From Temperatibacter sp965603205 (GTDB lineage Bacteria; Pseudomonadota; Alphaproteobacteria; Sphingomonadales; Kordiimonadaceae), in assembly GCA_965603205.1 (NCBI GenBank), contig CBFDCC010000007.1, forward strand, positions 124,001 through 188,000: 64,000 bases of DNA, written 5' to 3'. A program made the translations under genes and the position numbers. The notes under the pieces were generated by a model, which did not search any database, was not told the origin of the DNA, and saw only the letters and a list, made by a program, of their open reading frames with translations. Shown piece after piece: positions 18,341-26,772 of the stretch; position 1 is the first letter of the stretch, and each line of letters begins with the position of its first letter.

Positions 18341-18365
18341 ACAGGTGGGGGTATTATCCACCTGT
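18341..18365 (+). promoter_or_regulatory. Hairpin in the ybjN-proC gap
   Basis: A perfect eight-base inverted repeat, ACAGGTGG / CCACCTGT, nine-base loop, 30 bases upstream of the proC start and without a proper T run. It could be a weak terminator of ybjN or a leader hairpin of proC. Confidence 0.45.
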
Positions 18366-18395
18366 ATTTGTATTGAGTTTAATGTGGAGATAAGT

Positions 18396-19226
18396 ATGTG
18401 GCTAAATTTTAGCTGTGAAAATCCGTTGTTATTAATCGGTTGTGGCAATATGGGCCGCGCAATGGCTCGTGGATGGCTAGCCGCAGGCCTTGATAATGAT
18501 AGTTTTTTAGGTGTGGATCCATATGGCGCTGAACATGGTATCGATGGTCTGCCACAAAAGAGATTATATGCAGATGTTGCCAGTTTGCCAGATTCCACTG
18601 ATGTTAATGTCATCGTGATTGCGGTCAAACCTCAATTGATGAAACAGGTATTGTTAGAGATAAAGCCACTCGTGAAAAGTGATACATTGGTGGTTAGTGT
18701 GGCAGCTGGTGTGAAGAGTGATATCTACCGTGCACATTTAGGTAATCAGCTTAGGTTAGTACGAGCGATGCCCAACACCCCCGCAGGGGTGGGTAAGGGT
18801 ATTACTGGCATGACTGCTGATGATAATGTTAGTGATAGCGAACGCGTGTTAGCCACAGCGCTTCTCAAGGCTGTTGGTCAGGTGGTGTGGCTAGAGGGCG
18901 AGCATCAAATGGATGCGGTAACGGCCGTGTCTGGTAGTGGACCTGCTTATGTATTTCATATGGTAGAGGCGCTCGCGGCAGCAGGTGAGAAAGAAGGCCT
19001 GTCCGAGGTGGTTGCCATGCAACTCGCTCGTCAGACGGTTATCGGTGCGGGTGCACTTTTAGATGCCAGTGATGATAGCGCCACTCAGCTACGTCAAAAT
19101 GTTACAAGCCCGGGCGGCACGACAGCAGCAGGGCTTGAAGAATTAATTGGCAATGGTGAGCTGTCTGGGCTTATGCGACGCACGGTCAGGGCTGCGAGAA
19201 AACGTGGCCAAGAATTATCAGGCTAA
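18396..19226 (+). CDS. proC: Pyrroline-5-carboxylate reductase
   Basis: Last step of proline synthesis, NAD(P)H-dependent. The 276 residues start MWLNFSCENPLLLIGCGNMGRAMARGWL (Rossmann motif GCGNMG), then VIAVKPQLM, RAMPNTPAGVGKGITG, and the C-terminal signature VTAVSGSGPAYVFHMVEAL followed by VTSPGGTTAAGLEEL. The frame opens earlier at a GTG (18345), but GGAGATAAGT directly precedes the ATG at 18396. Confidence 0.96.
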   Translation: MWLNFSCENPLLLIGCGNMGRAMARGWLAAGLDNDSFLGVDPYGAEHGIDGLPQKRLYADVASLPDSTDVNVIVIAVKPQLMKQVLLEIKPLVKSDTLVVSVAAGVKSDIYRAHLGNQLRLVRAMPNTPAGVGKGITGMTADDNVSDSERVLATALLKAVGQVVWLEGEHQMDAVTAVSGSGPAYVFHMVEALAAAGEKEGLSEVVAMQLARQTVIGAGALLDASDDSATQLRQNVTSPGGTTAAGLEELIGNGELSGLMRRTVRAARKRGQELSG

Positions 19227-19252
19227 TAAAATTATTATTTCAAACACCATCG

Positions 19253-19276
19253 AGCCGGTCTTTTAGCCGGCTTTTT
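19253..19276 (+). terminator. Intrinsic terminator of proC
   Basis: AGCCGG, eight-base loop, CCGGCT followed by a run of T, 26 bases after the proC stop. Confidence 0.85.
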
Positions 19277-19292
19277 GCTATGGATTTTAAGC

Positions 19293-19320
19293 AAAAAAAG
19301 GACCTCAAAAGAAGTCCTTT
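19293..19320 (-). terminator. Minus-strand intrinsic terminator, not belonging to any annotated gene
   Basis: The stem AAAGGAC / GTCCTTT (19297-19303 with 19314-19320) is followed on the minus strand by seven T residues (19293-19299 as A on the plus strand). The plus strand has only a short T stretch, so orientation is minus. The nearest minus-strand gene upstream (LysR) ends 550 bases away, which suggests the terminator belongs to an independent transcript. Confidence 0.7.
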
Positions 19321-19500
19321 AGGTATATTGGGAGGAATCTCATCAGAGATAAGAAAGTAGTGGTTGGCCCCAGGAGGGGGAAGTAGGGGAGGGGGAATTT
19401 CCCGGGAACCAACCTAAATGACGTAATCAGGGAAAATTTCGTCAAACTTTCTACGCCGTAGCGCTTGAACAGACTTATAGGGGTAAGTAGGGTATAGGAG
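19293..19500 (-). ncRNA. Candidate minus-strand small RNA with C-rich anti-Shine-Dalgarno loops
   Basis: Read on the minus strand, the segment has an outer stem GGTTGG / CCAACC (19414-19409 with 19367-19362), an inner palindrome TTCCCGGGAA (19408-19399), two pyrimidine tracts (CCCCCTCCCC and TTCCCCCTCCTGGGG), the second forming a CCCC-TCCT-GGGG minihairpin whose loop pairs with AGGA, and then the intrinsic terminator. Unpaired CU-rich loops that match ribosome binding sites are typical of several alphaproteobacterial trans-acting RNAs. The 5' end is a guess: TATACC near 19490 could be a -10 box, or TTGATA with TGATAA 17 bases on, at 19517-19545. Family not identified. Confidence 0.4.
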
Positions 19501-19627
19501 AACCTAGAAATTTTGCTTATCAGCCATGCATAAACTGCATATCAATTAACGTTTGGTCTACACTGAGTGTGTTTCTAAATCAGCTAATCTGATAAAATAA
19601 ATAAGGTAATACAATAAGATACGCAAT

Positions 19628-19833
19628 ATGATAAGCCGAATTGCATTATTGTTGAATTTTATAATCGTTAATTTTTTAGCAACTTTAGCAGTCCTCAGTG
19701 AAGATGAACCACATAATTTTCATTTTATGAGACCCCAGATAAACGAAAATTTGACGCTGATTTATTCTCTAAGACTGTTTTTAGCAGTGATATAGCTCGA
19801 ATCAAGCCATCTGCAGGCTATGTGTTAGATTAG
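19628..19833 (+). pseudogene. Small secreted-looking ORF interrupted by a frameshift
   Basis: From the ATG at 19628, a hydrophobic N-terminus (MISRIALLLNFIIVNFLATL) is followed by LSEDEPHNFHF, and this frame ends at 19795. A second frame takes over around 19710-19720 with a protein-like stretch (FSFYETPDKRKFDADLFSKT, then ARIKPSAGYVLD) that ends at a TAG at 19831-19833. Joining them with one base change near CACATAATTTTCA gives a smooth 68-residue product, so this is either a decayed small gene or a sequencing indel. No family recognised and the ribosome site is weak. Confidence 0.35.
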
Positions 19834-19870
19834 CTGAAGGTGATATGATTAAGCGGGTAAAAGTAATTGA

Positions 19871-20779
19871 TTAGAGAATATTACTATCAGCGCGAATAGC
19901 CTGAATAAGGAAATCACGAATGACCGCCACGCGTTTTGACCCACGTAGTTCTGGCGGATAGCAAAAATAGCTCGGGAATGTATGGCCGGGTAGCTCTCTA
20001 AATAGGCGAACAAGGCGGCTGTTGTTATGCACCAAATAATCAGGCAGTACGGCGAGGCCCATGCCTTGTTCTACTGCGTGCATAACACCATATAGATTAT
20101 TAACCTCTAGGCGCGGCACACGTTTGCGTCCACCCTTGGTGCCAACGGTTAAGCTCCATTCCAGCCCTTTTATAACCGTGCTAAGACGTGCCCCGCAGGA
20201 GATGATATCGTGATTGTCTAATTCTTCAGGCTCTGAGGGTGTGCCCATGCGATCAAGATATTCTGGGCTAGCATAAATATGATTGTGGAACTGGGCTAAT
20301 GGACGTTGAATCAGATCATTTTGTGATGGCTCGTGTAGTCGAATAGCTACATCAGCTTGGCCCGCAGAAAGATCTAAATCCTCATCATCTAGGATGAGCT
20401 TGATATTCAACTCGGGATATTGCTCCATAAAGGTCGATAGGTGCGGCGTTAACCACACAGCGCCAAATGTCACCATCGTCGTGATGCGCAACTCGCCAAA
20501 GGGTCTTCCCTTTGATTCCATCAAGTCATGTTGGGTTGCTTCTATTTTTCGCGACACATTGGATGTCGTGTTAAATAGCTGTTGTCCCTCTGACGTTAGG
20601 ACTAGTCCCCGTGCGTGGCGGGTGAATAATGCAACATTTAAACTTTCTTCCAGCGTTTTAATCTGGCGGCTAACGGCAGATTGACTGCTGTTTAAGCGCG
20701 CGCCAGCGGTGGTAAAGCTACCTGCTTCGGCCACAGCGTGAAAGATGCGTAATTTGTCCCAGTCCATAGGCATAGACAT
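19871..20779 (-). CDS. LysR-family transcriptional regulator
   Basis: A 302-residue LysR regulator: N-terminal winged helix (WDKLRIFHAVAEAGSFTTAG, SQSAVSRQIKTLEESLNVALF) and a LysR substrate-binding domain (FGELRITTMVTFGAVWLTPHL onward). GAGG five bases upstream fixes the ATG at 20779; the frame extends to 20833 without conservation. It is divergent, with a 140-base gap, from a small winged-helix-like gene. The ligand is unknown. Confidence 0.92.
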   Translation of the reverse strand: MSMPMDWDKLRIFHAVAEAGSFTTAGARLNSSQSAVSRQIKTLEESLNVALFTRHARGLVLTSEGQQLFNTTSNVSRKIEATQHDLMESKGRPFGELRITTMVTFGAVWLTPHLSTFMEQYPELNIKLILDDEDLDLSAGQADVAIRLHEPSQNDLIQRPLAQFHNHIYASPEYLDRMGTPSEPEELDNHDIISCGARLSTVIKGLEWSLTVGTKGGRKRVPRLEVNNLYGVMHAVEQGMGLAVLPDYLVHNNSRLVRLFRELPGHTFPSYFCYPPELRGSKRVAVIRDFLIQAIRADSNIL

Positions 20780-20920
20780 AATCCTCAAATAAGATGTTCG
20801 CTTTGGATAGCACAGGATCACAAGACCTGACAAGTCCAGAGACTAACGTGATATGTAATCACCCTTGCATCACGCGCCAAGCCATGTTTACTGTTAACCC
20901 TAGCAAGTAAGAAGAATGTC

Positions 20921-21235
20921 ATGTCCTCAGAAAATGAAGAATTAATTGGTCGCATAACCAATCATATCAAGGTCAGTTATCCGCAGTTAACGGCGGAGGC
21001 AATCGTGTGTTTTCTTATTGTGGCGGGTGCAAAAAATCAGATGATTGTCGCCGAAGTTGCTGCCGCTATGCGTGTTTCAGAACCTCAAGCCTATCAATAT
21101 CTGTCAGGCATGGCGCCGGGTAAAGGCTCTGGCCTTATTAGCCTTATTAATGTGGGGGATGGCAGTAACAAGGTCCAAATCACCCCCAAAGGCGCAACCC
21201 TACGCGACGAGGTCGAAGGCATCGCACAGATGTAG
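20921..21235 (+). CDS. Small winged-helix-like protein, function unknown
   Basis: A 104-residue acidic protein: helix-rich N-terminus, then a helix-turn-helix-like segment (MIVAEVAAAMRVSEPQAYQYLSGM) and a basic wing-like strand pair (NKVQITPKGATLRDEV). The organisation resembles a MarR-type winged helix without its dimerisation helices. Divergent from the LysR gene. I do not recognise the family. Confidence 0.6.
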   Translation: MSSENEELIGRITNHIKVSYPQLTAEAIVCFLIVAGAKNQMIVAEVAAAMRVSEPQAYQYLSGMAPGKGSGLISLINVGDGSNKVQITPKGATLRDEVEGIAQM

Positions 21236-21267
21236 GCATATTCTAACGGTACCGTCATCAATCTATT

Positions 21268-21354
21268 CGTTATCCCCGTGAAGGCGGGAATTCCATTTTT
21301 GAGCATCAAACTCTGTGATTAGAAATAGACTCCCACCTTCGCGGGAGTGATGAG
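21268..21354. repeat. Palindromic intergenic element (CCCGCGAAGGCGGG type)
   Basis: Two inverted, imperfect copies of a short palindrome (CCCCGTGAAGGCGGG at 21274-21288 and TCCCACCTTCGCGGGA at 21331-21346) are about 40 bases apart, flanked by matching GTTAT/ATGAG and ATTCC/GACT segments. It has the same build as the element at 6134-6262. Immediately after it (21362-21421) is a second repeat-like block containing AAGTGAGGCAAGTGCGACCG and CGCACGCCCGAGC, a pattern often dispersed near such elements. Confidence 0.6.
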
Positions 21355-21462
21355 TAATATAGGAGCAGCCATACCGAACGAAGTGAGGCAAGTGCGACCG
21401 CACGCCCGAGCTAATGCGAGGATTAAAAAAAATCAAACTCTATGTTTTAAATAATCTTTAGT

Positions 21463-22413
21463 TTACGCATCTTCTAGATCTGCGATAAATTTTTCTGCCT
21501 CTAATGCCGCCATACAGCCCATGCCTGCTGCGGTTACTGCTTGACGGTAAACCTTGTCGGTTACATCGCCTGCGGCAAATACGCCTGGAATATCCGTTGC
21601 TGTGCTATCTGCGTGCTTTAACAGGTAACCCTCATCATCCATTGGTAACTTGCCCTTGAATAGCTCTGTTGAAGGTTTGTGGCCGATGGCGATGAATACG
21701 CCGTGTACTGTCACATCTTCGGTTTCGCCCGTTTTAACGTTTTTAAGGCGCGCACCAGTAACGCCTAGAGGCTGCTCTGTACCTAAAACTTCATCTAGAA
21801 CGCTATCCCATTTGATCTCGATCTTGTCGTTCTTCTTAAGACGTTCTACGAGAATTTTTTCCGCGCGGAACTCGTCGCGGCGATGAACGATTGTCACTTT
21901 TGAGCAGATATTGGCCAGATAAAGTGCTTCTTCAACCGCGGTGTTGCCGCCACCAATTACTACAACTTCTTTATTTTTATAGAAGAAACCATCACATGTG
22001 GCGCAGGCTGAAACGCCAAACCCATTGAATTTTTCTTCGCTGGGTAACCCCAACCAACGGGCCTGCGCACCTGTTGCAATAACAACGGTGTCAGCTGTGT
22101 AAATAGCACCCATGTCACCAATGGCTTTTTTCGGCTGGCTGATTAAATCCACATCAACGATTGTATCATAAATAATCTCTGTGCCGACATTTTCAGCCTG
22201 CTGACGCATAGCCTCCATCAGATCAGGTCCCATAACAGCGTCAGCAAAGCCCGGGTAGTTTTCAACATCCGTTGTGATGGTCAATTGTCCACCAGCTTGT
22301 AAACCAGTTACAACAAGCGGTTCCATGCTAGCGCGTGCTGCATAAATTGCGGCCGTATAGCCCGCTGGACCAGAACCAATAACCAGTAACTTTGTGTGTT
22401 TTGTCTCAGGCAT
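21463..22413 (-). CDS. trxB: Thioredoxin-disulfide reductase
   Basis: FAD/NADPH enzyme that keeps thioredoxin reduced. The 316 residues show the FAD motif VIGSGPAGYTAAIYAARA, the redox-active pair C137/C140 in SACATCDGFF, the NADPH motif VIGGGNTAVEEALYLA, and the C-terminal FAD segment GVFAAGDVTDKVYRQ. The 2-Cys peroxiredoxin at 24155 may draw on this system. Confidence 0.97.
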   Translation of the reverse strand: MPETKHTKLLVIGSGPAGYTAAIYAARASMEPLVVTGLQAGGQLTITTDVENYPGFADAVMGPDLMEAMRQQAENVGTEIIYDTIVDVDLISQPKKAIGDMGAIYTADTVVIATGAQARWLGLPSEEKFNGFGVSACATCDGFFYKNKEVVVIGGGNTAVEEALYLANICSKVTIVHRRDEFRAEKILVERLKKNDKIEIKWDSVLDEVLGTEQPLGVTGARLKNVKTGETEDVTVHGVFIAIGHKPSTELFKGKLPMDDEGYLLKHADSTATDIPGVFAAGDVTDKVYRQAVTAAGMGCMAALEAEKFIADLEDA

Positions 22414-22693
22414 ATGTAAACTCCAGAATAATCTATTGTGATACTAAATTGGGTATGTATCTTTTCTTGATATCTTACATAAGGCTTATGAGAGAAATTG
22501 CAAATGGGGAATTTAGATTTCTGTAATAGGGAAAATTGATTGCTTAGTCGTTAATGCAGGTTGATAATCTTAAAAATACTATTGGCATACCGCGGATAGA
22601 AACCTTAGTGTTAGAATAAAGTAAATAATCTTTGCTTAATCTAGGGTAGGCTATCTTAACTTAACAGTGTTTAATTCGTAAATGGGAATATGA

Positions 22694-23830
22694 ATGTTTG
22701 ATCCATCAACACTTGCACTTGCACTTGCTCTCGTTGTTCTTATGTCTGCGGGCGGTACTGTAACGACTTATCTTTTAAACCGAGAGGTGCTTGGTGTAAA
22801 ATATTGGGCCATAGCTATGGTTGTGGCTGCATTATCTGTCATGGAAAGTATGGCCATGGGTATTGGGAGTATATTCAGTACAGGTGGTGCTGTGTTACTG
22901 GGCATTAGTTATGTTTACGCTTCTTATGGTTTTAGGGCATATGCAGGCTTGAGAAATAGGTTTTCTCCCTTGATGTTCGTCATGCCTATATTGTTGGTTG
23001 GTATTGCCATCTATTTAATTTTTGACCCTATATGGGCAAAAATTGGTTTAGTTGTTTGTATGGCGATTATAGCTAGCATCGTATCCTTTCATGCCTTGTC
23101 AAAACTTTTTTCAAAGGCCAGCATGGTCATCCTATTCGGTGCTGGTATTTGGCTCGTACATGGATTGGTAAATCTATGGTTATTGTATCTTTTGGCGATA
23201 GATAATTATACGGACTTATTGTTTGGTGCCATTAGTTTTGAGGCTTTGTATTCTATTGAAATGCTTGGCTTTGTTTATTGTTTAACATTGACATTCATTG
23301 TAATGACAACAGAACACTTGCAAAAACAATTACAAGAACAAGCACATACAGACTCACTCACAGGCCTATATAATCGTCGTGCCTTTTCTGATTTTGTAAA
23401 TCATGCTATTGGCCATTCAGTACGCACTGGTGAATCACTGTCATTGATGATGTTAGATCTTGATCGTTTTAAATTAGTGAACGATAAATATGGCCATCAA
23501 GCGGGTGATTTAGTCCTGAAGAATTTTGCTAAATGTGTGGGTGAACAACTACGTGGGGCTGATGTTATGTCGCGGCATGGAGGTGAAGAGTTTTTAATTC
23601 TTTTACCCGACGCAGATAGGGATGATGCAAAGGTTGTGGGTGAGCGTATCTTGGATGCTTGGCGTAATTATATAACCAAATATGATAGACTAGAGGTCCG
23701 TAATACGGTGTCTATTGGCTGTGTTTCTAAGAGAGAAGGCAGCATGAGTTTAGATACGCTAACACAAGAGGCTGATGCTACTCTTTATGAAGCCAAGAAT
23801 ACTGGTCGTGATAAAATGGTGCAGATATAA
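22694..23830 (+). CDS. Membrane-bound diguanylate cyclase (GGDEF)
   Basis: 378 residues: six to seven N-terminal membrane helices (about residues 5-205) of unassigned sensor type, a short coiled linker (LQKQLQEQAHTD), then a GGDEF domain beginning SLTGLYNRRAFSDF. The active-site loop is RHGGEEFLIL, and a product-inhibition RxxD site (RGAD) lies exactly five residues upstream of it, so it should make c-di-GMP and be feedback-inhibited. No EAL domain. Likely links an envelope cue to motility or biofilm. Confidence 0.92.
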   Translation: MFDPSTLALALALVVLMSAGGTVTTYLLNREVLGVKYWAIAMVVAALSVMESMAMGIGSIFSTGGAVLLGISYVYASYGFRAYAGLRNRFSPLMFVMPILLVGIAIYLIFDPIWAKIGLVVCMAIIASIVSFHALSKLFSKASMVILFGAGIWLVHGLVNLWLLYLLAIDNYTDLLFGAISFEALYSIEMLGFVYCLTLTFIVMTTEHLQKQLQEQAHTDSLTGLYNRRAFSDFVNHAIGHSVRTGESLSLMMLDLDRFKLVNDKYGHQAGDLVLKNFAKCVGEQLRGADVMSRHGGEEFLILLPDADRDDAKVVGERILDAWRNYITKYDRLEVRNTVSIGCVSKREGSMSLDTLTQEADATLYEAKNTGRDKMVQI

Positions 23831-23845
23831 AAAAGTTCAGCTTAC

Positions 23846-24097
23846 TTAGAGTGCTTCATCACCTGTTTCGCCCGTGCGGATATGAATGACATCGTGAAGA
23901 TCAAATACAAATATCTTGCCGTCACCAATTTGATTTGTATTTGCTGCTGCTTGAATAGTCTCTATTACTTGATCTACCTGATTGGCTGATACTGCAATAT
24001 CGATCTTTATTTTGGGTACAAAATTGACCACATATTCAGCGCCGCGATAAATTTCTTTTGCCCACTTTGACGTCCATATCCTTTGACTTCTATTGGC
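23846..24097 (-). pseudogene. Nitrogen regulatory PII protein (glnB/glnK) remnant, 5' truncated and frameshifted
   Basis: On the minus strand the last 60-odd codons encode an intact PII C-terminus: EIYRGAEYVVNFVPKIKI (T-loop with the Tyr51 equivalent), IGDGKIFVFDL, and IHIRTGETGDEAL. Upstream, a different frame encodes IEVKGYGRQSGQK, the preceding part of the same protein. The two join if one G is added at GGGCAAAAG-AAATT. The first about 31 residues of PII are missing: homology stops at the peroxiredoxin terminator. The open frame starting MVNF uses an internal GTG and is not a real gene start. Confidence 0.85.
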
Positions 24098-24104
24098 TTA
24101 AGCC

Positions 24105-24132
24105 AAAAAAAAGGGGCCTTCAAGGCCCCTTT
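24105..24132 (-). terminator. Intrinsic terminator of the peroxiredoxin gene
   Basis: AAAGGGGCC, five-base loop, GGCCCCTTT, followed on the minus strand by eight T residues. Confidence 0.9.
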
Positions 24133-24154
24133 AATACAATGCTTTTACGGTGAC

Positions 24155-24760
24155 TTATAGGTCTTCAGCATGCTTAGAAAGATAATCAGCAACGCCTTCA
24201 GCATTTGCCTTCATACCTTCGTCGCCTTTATTCCAGCCAGCAGGGCAAACTTCGCCATGCTCTTCGTGGAATTGAAGCGCCTCAACAAGACGAACAAACT
24301 CGTCAACGTTGCGACCAAGAGGTAGATTGTTTACATATTGGTGCCAAACAAGACCGTCTTTACCAATTAGGAATGTACCGCGCAGTGCAACACCAGCGTC
24401 TTCAATGAGTACATCATAATCACGTGAGATTGTCTTGTTAAGGTCAGAAACCATTGGGAAATCAACAGGGCCTAGGCCGCCTTCTGCTGTTGGTGTGTTG
24501 CGCCAAGCTGCGTGTGAAAATTGGCTATCTACTGATACTGCAATAACCTTAACGCCTAGTGCCTTGAACTTGTCCATACGGTTATGGAAAGCAAGGATTT
24601 CAGAAGGACAAACGAATGTAAAATCTAGTGGGTAGAAGAATAGAATGCCGTAATCGCCACCAAGATATTCTTTAAGATTAAAGTTGGCTTTGATTGAGCC
24701 GTCTTCCATTACTGCCTGTGCTGTAAAGTCTGGTGCTGGTTTTCCTGCTAGAACAGCCAT
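24155..24760 (-). CDS. Typical 2-Cys peroxiredoxin (AhpC/Prx1 type)
   Basis: Thiol peroxidase of 201 residues reducing H2O2, organic peroxides or peroxynitrite. The peroxidatic Cys is C51 in FYPLDFTFVCPSE, with Thr48 and Arg (about residue 127) of the catalytic set; the resolving Cys is C172 in GEVCPAGW. The C-terminal tail after it (YLSKHAEDL) is the robust/sensitive-type helix. An AGGAGG-like site precedes the ATG. It is separated by its terminator from the PII remnant downstream. Confidence 0.93.
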   Translation of the reverse strand: MAVLAGKPAPDFTAQAVMEDGSIKANFNLKEYLGGDYGILFFYPLDFTFVCPSEILAFHNRMDKFKALGVKVIAVSVDSQFSHAAWRNTPTAEGGLGPVDFPMVSDLNKTISRDYDVLIEDAGVALRGTFLIGKDGLVWHQYVNNLPLGRNVDEFVRLVEALQFHEEHGEVCPAGWNKGDEGMKANAEGVADYLSKHAEDL

Positions 24761-24898
24761 GTGTTCCTCCTTTGATGAATAATAAATAATCGATCCTAAA
24801 GCTTAACTCTAGAATCTGAAACTATGATGCTAATTTATTGTTTTTTGATAATTAATCAAGGTGATTAATTCGATTTATGTAATCGAAGGATGCGATTA

Positions 24899-26527
24899 TT
24901 ATAGAAAGATAGAATCGACAGCAGTGATTTGTGTTTCACCAGTTTGATCCCGCAGCGAGCGCACGCATACCTGGGCAATCTCGGTGTGTAATTTCAGGGC
25001 ATGTTGATCCCCTCTCTCGCCAGCATCTTTTATTTTTTCAAGCGTACTCTCCAGCATTGTGAGTGTAGCAGCGCTATTGCTGGAGGCCTCTTCTGTTTGG
25101 TGGGGTGCTATGGCCTTAGGCTCAGGCCTCACATCTGTGGGGTTTACATTTGTTTTTGCATCTTCAGATTTATGTATGGCATCGGTTAAATCTCCAGATA
25201 GTCCTTCTACTGCTTCTTTAGTGGCATTTTCAACCATTGAACGGATTGCATCAAAAGGATCTTCATTTGTCATTAGGCCGACTTTTTCTTGTTCATCTGC
25301 GATAAGTATTTCTGTATCAGCTTTTATAGGTTCAAATTCAGTCGTTGTATAAGTCGGTTTGGTTAAGGTGTCGGGAAGCTCTTGTGATGTCTGGCTACCT
25401 ACGGCAATCATTATACCCTCGTAGCCCTCAAATGTTCCACCGCCAGAAGAGAAAGTAGGTTTGGCTTCTAATGTCCAATAACGTTCACCGCGTTCCATGC
25501 CTGATAGATATATTGGCGCATCATGAATGCTGCCGCGGCGATAGATTGCTTTAGCTACCGGATGGTTTGGTTTTTCAGCTAGGCCAAGAAGTGCCATCAA
25601 ATCTAAGCCTATAATTTCACTTTTTATAGGGCAGTTAGATGTTGCAGTTATCTCGTTGGTGCGGCCAGTGATCCATTGCCAACTGGTTTTAGTAATAGAG
25701 TCATCCCCGATTGGATGAGTTGGCGCATCTTGTTGGTCGCCCGTGAATAGCTTCGTTCCTTCTGGCTGATTGGCCTTTGTGATAGTGCCCATTGAGCTTT
25801 CTTCGTCCGATAAGATACGAATTTGGCTATGGGATTTTATTTGTGATTCTGCTTTTTCAAGCTTGGCCATTAATAGCTTTTCAATATCATCAGCTTTTGG
25901 TGTTGAAAGATCATGATCCTCAGGTGTGCTTATAAGGTTGGGATTAGCCTTAACTTTAGCTGTATCAATCTGTTCAGGATGTAATTTAGTAACAGTAGCG
26001 CTGCCAAAAGGCGATGCCACTTTGCCCAAAGATTTGTCCCACAGCGCGTCTGATTCAATTCGCACATCCTTGATAGCCGGCGCAGCACGGGCGAGCGCTA
26101 TCCATACATTAGCAGATAGATCATTACGTGTTGCTAATTCTTGGTGGTGTGCACGACTGCTAGTTTCAATGATTTCAATCACTTGCTCTTCACTAAAGGG
26201 CGCGTTGCGTAGAAGGCCGGCCACAATGGTCGTATCATCAGTCGCAATGCGCATGATCAGGTCCATAGGTGGCTGTGTGATATTGAGTAATAGATCTGCA
26301 ACGGTACGACGGGTATCTTGGTCAGCATGGGGTAATAATGCTTCTATTACATCTAATAATTGGCCTCTAGTTGGCTCTTTGTATGGTGCTTTTCCTGTTA
26401 GAAATAGATCAATAAGGTTTCTATATAATGCAGTGCGGTCTTCACCATCTTTTTCGCGGGCATAGGTCACCAACTCCTGAATTCTATCATCCAGTGCGCT
26501 CAAGTCTGTTTGACGCATGACACCCAT
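24899..26527 (-). CDS. DUF2336 domain protein with PAS-like segment
   Basis: A 542-residue cytoplasmic protein. The N-terminal 150 residues are helical repeats (LYRNLIDLFL, DTRRTVADLLLNI, ATDDTTIVAGLLRNAPFSE, HHQELATRNDLSANV) matching the alphaproteobacterial DUF2336 family. A central region (about residues 310-380) has a PAS-like strand pattern (YLSGMERGERYWTLEAKPTF, YEGIMIAVGSQT). The C-terminal third is low-complexity and acidic, ending with a helix. Starts at 26536, 26527 and 26518 are possible; spacing to AGGGG favours 26527. Role unknown; the family is associated with regulatory proteins. Confidence 0.65.
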   Translation of the reverse strand: MGVMRQTDLSALDDRIQELVTYAREKDGEDRTALYRNLIDLFLTGKAPYKEPTRGQLLDVIEALLPHADQDTRRTVADLLLNITQPPMDLIMRIATDDTTIVAGLLRNAPFSEEQVIEIIETSSRAHHQELATRNDLSANVWIALARAAPAIKDVRIESDALWDKSLGKVASPFGSATVTKLHPEQIDTAKVKANPNLISTPEDHDLSTPKADDIEKLLMAKLEKAESQIKSHSQIRILSDEESSMGTITKANQPEGTKLFTGDQQDAPTHPIGDDSITKTSWQWITGRTNEITATSNCPIKSEIIGLDLMALLGLAEKPNHPVAKAIYRRGSIHDAPIYLSGMERGERYWTLEAKPTFSSGGGTFEGYEGIMIAVGSQTSQELPDTLTKPTYTTTEFEPIKADTEILIADEQEKVGLMTNEDPFDAIRSMVENATKEAVEGLSGDLTDAIHKSEDAKTNVNPTDVRPEPKAIAPHQTEEASSNSAATLTMLESTLEKIKDAGERGDQHALKLHTEIAQVCVRSLRDQTGETQITAVDSIFL

Positions 26528-26772
26528 TTTATACATTACCCCTAATGGTATTTATTTTACCCAACCATTCAATCACTCCATTCTAACGAAAAAGACTCAT
26601 GATACTAGTCAGAAAATGAAAGATAATAAAATTATAAGAAGATGGAACTTTATTTCTTAATCCCTTGCCTGTAAGATGTAAAAAATCTGATTCACGCAAT
26701 ATATGCAAATAATATAGATGCGGATGATGAAATGGTGGAAAATAAATACTTCTTAAATAATGGAGATGCCTG

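Larger units (their letters stand above)
19227..19870. other. Gene-poor 640 bp region between proC and the LysR gene
   Basis: Convergent proC and LysR genes flank this stretch. It contains the proC terminator (19253-19276), a minus-strand terminator (19293-19320), a C-rich hairpin (19362-19414) that together suggest a small RNA, and a small frameshifted ORF at 19628-19833. No standard protein longer than 60 residues is encoded. Confidence 0.7.

Noticed and set aside
19628..19833. A DUF1127-type small protein in this gap
   Set aside because: The arginine-rich DUF1127 pattern is absent.
23846..24031. Open frame starting MVNFVPKIKI as an independent 61-residue protein
   Set aside because: The start is an internal GTG of the PII sequence and PII homology continues upstream in another frame, so this is a pseudogene fragment.
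25926..26465. 179-codon plus-strand frame inside the DUF2336 gene
   Set aside because: Composition and lack of domain signal fit an antisense shadow of the minus-strand gene.
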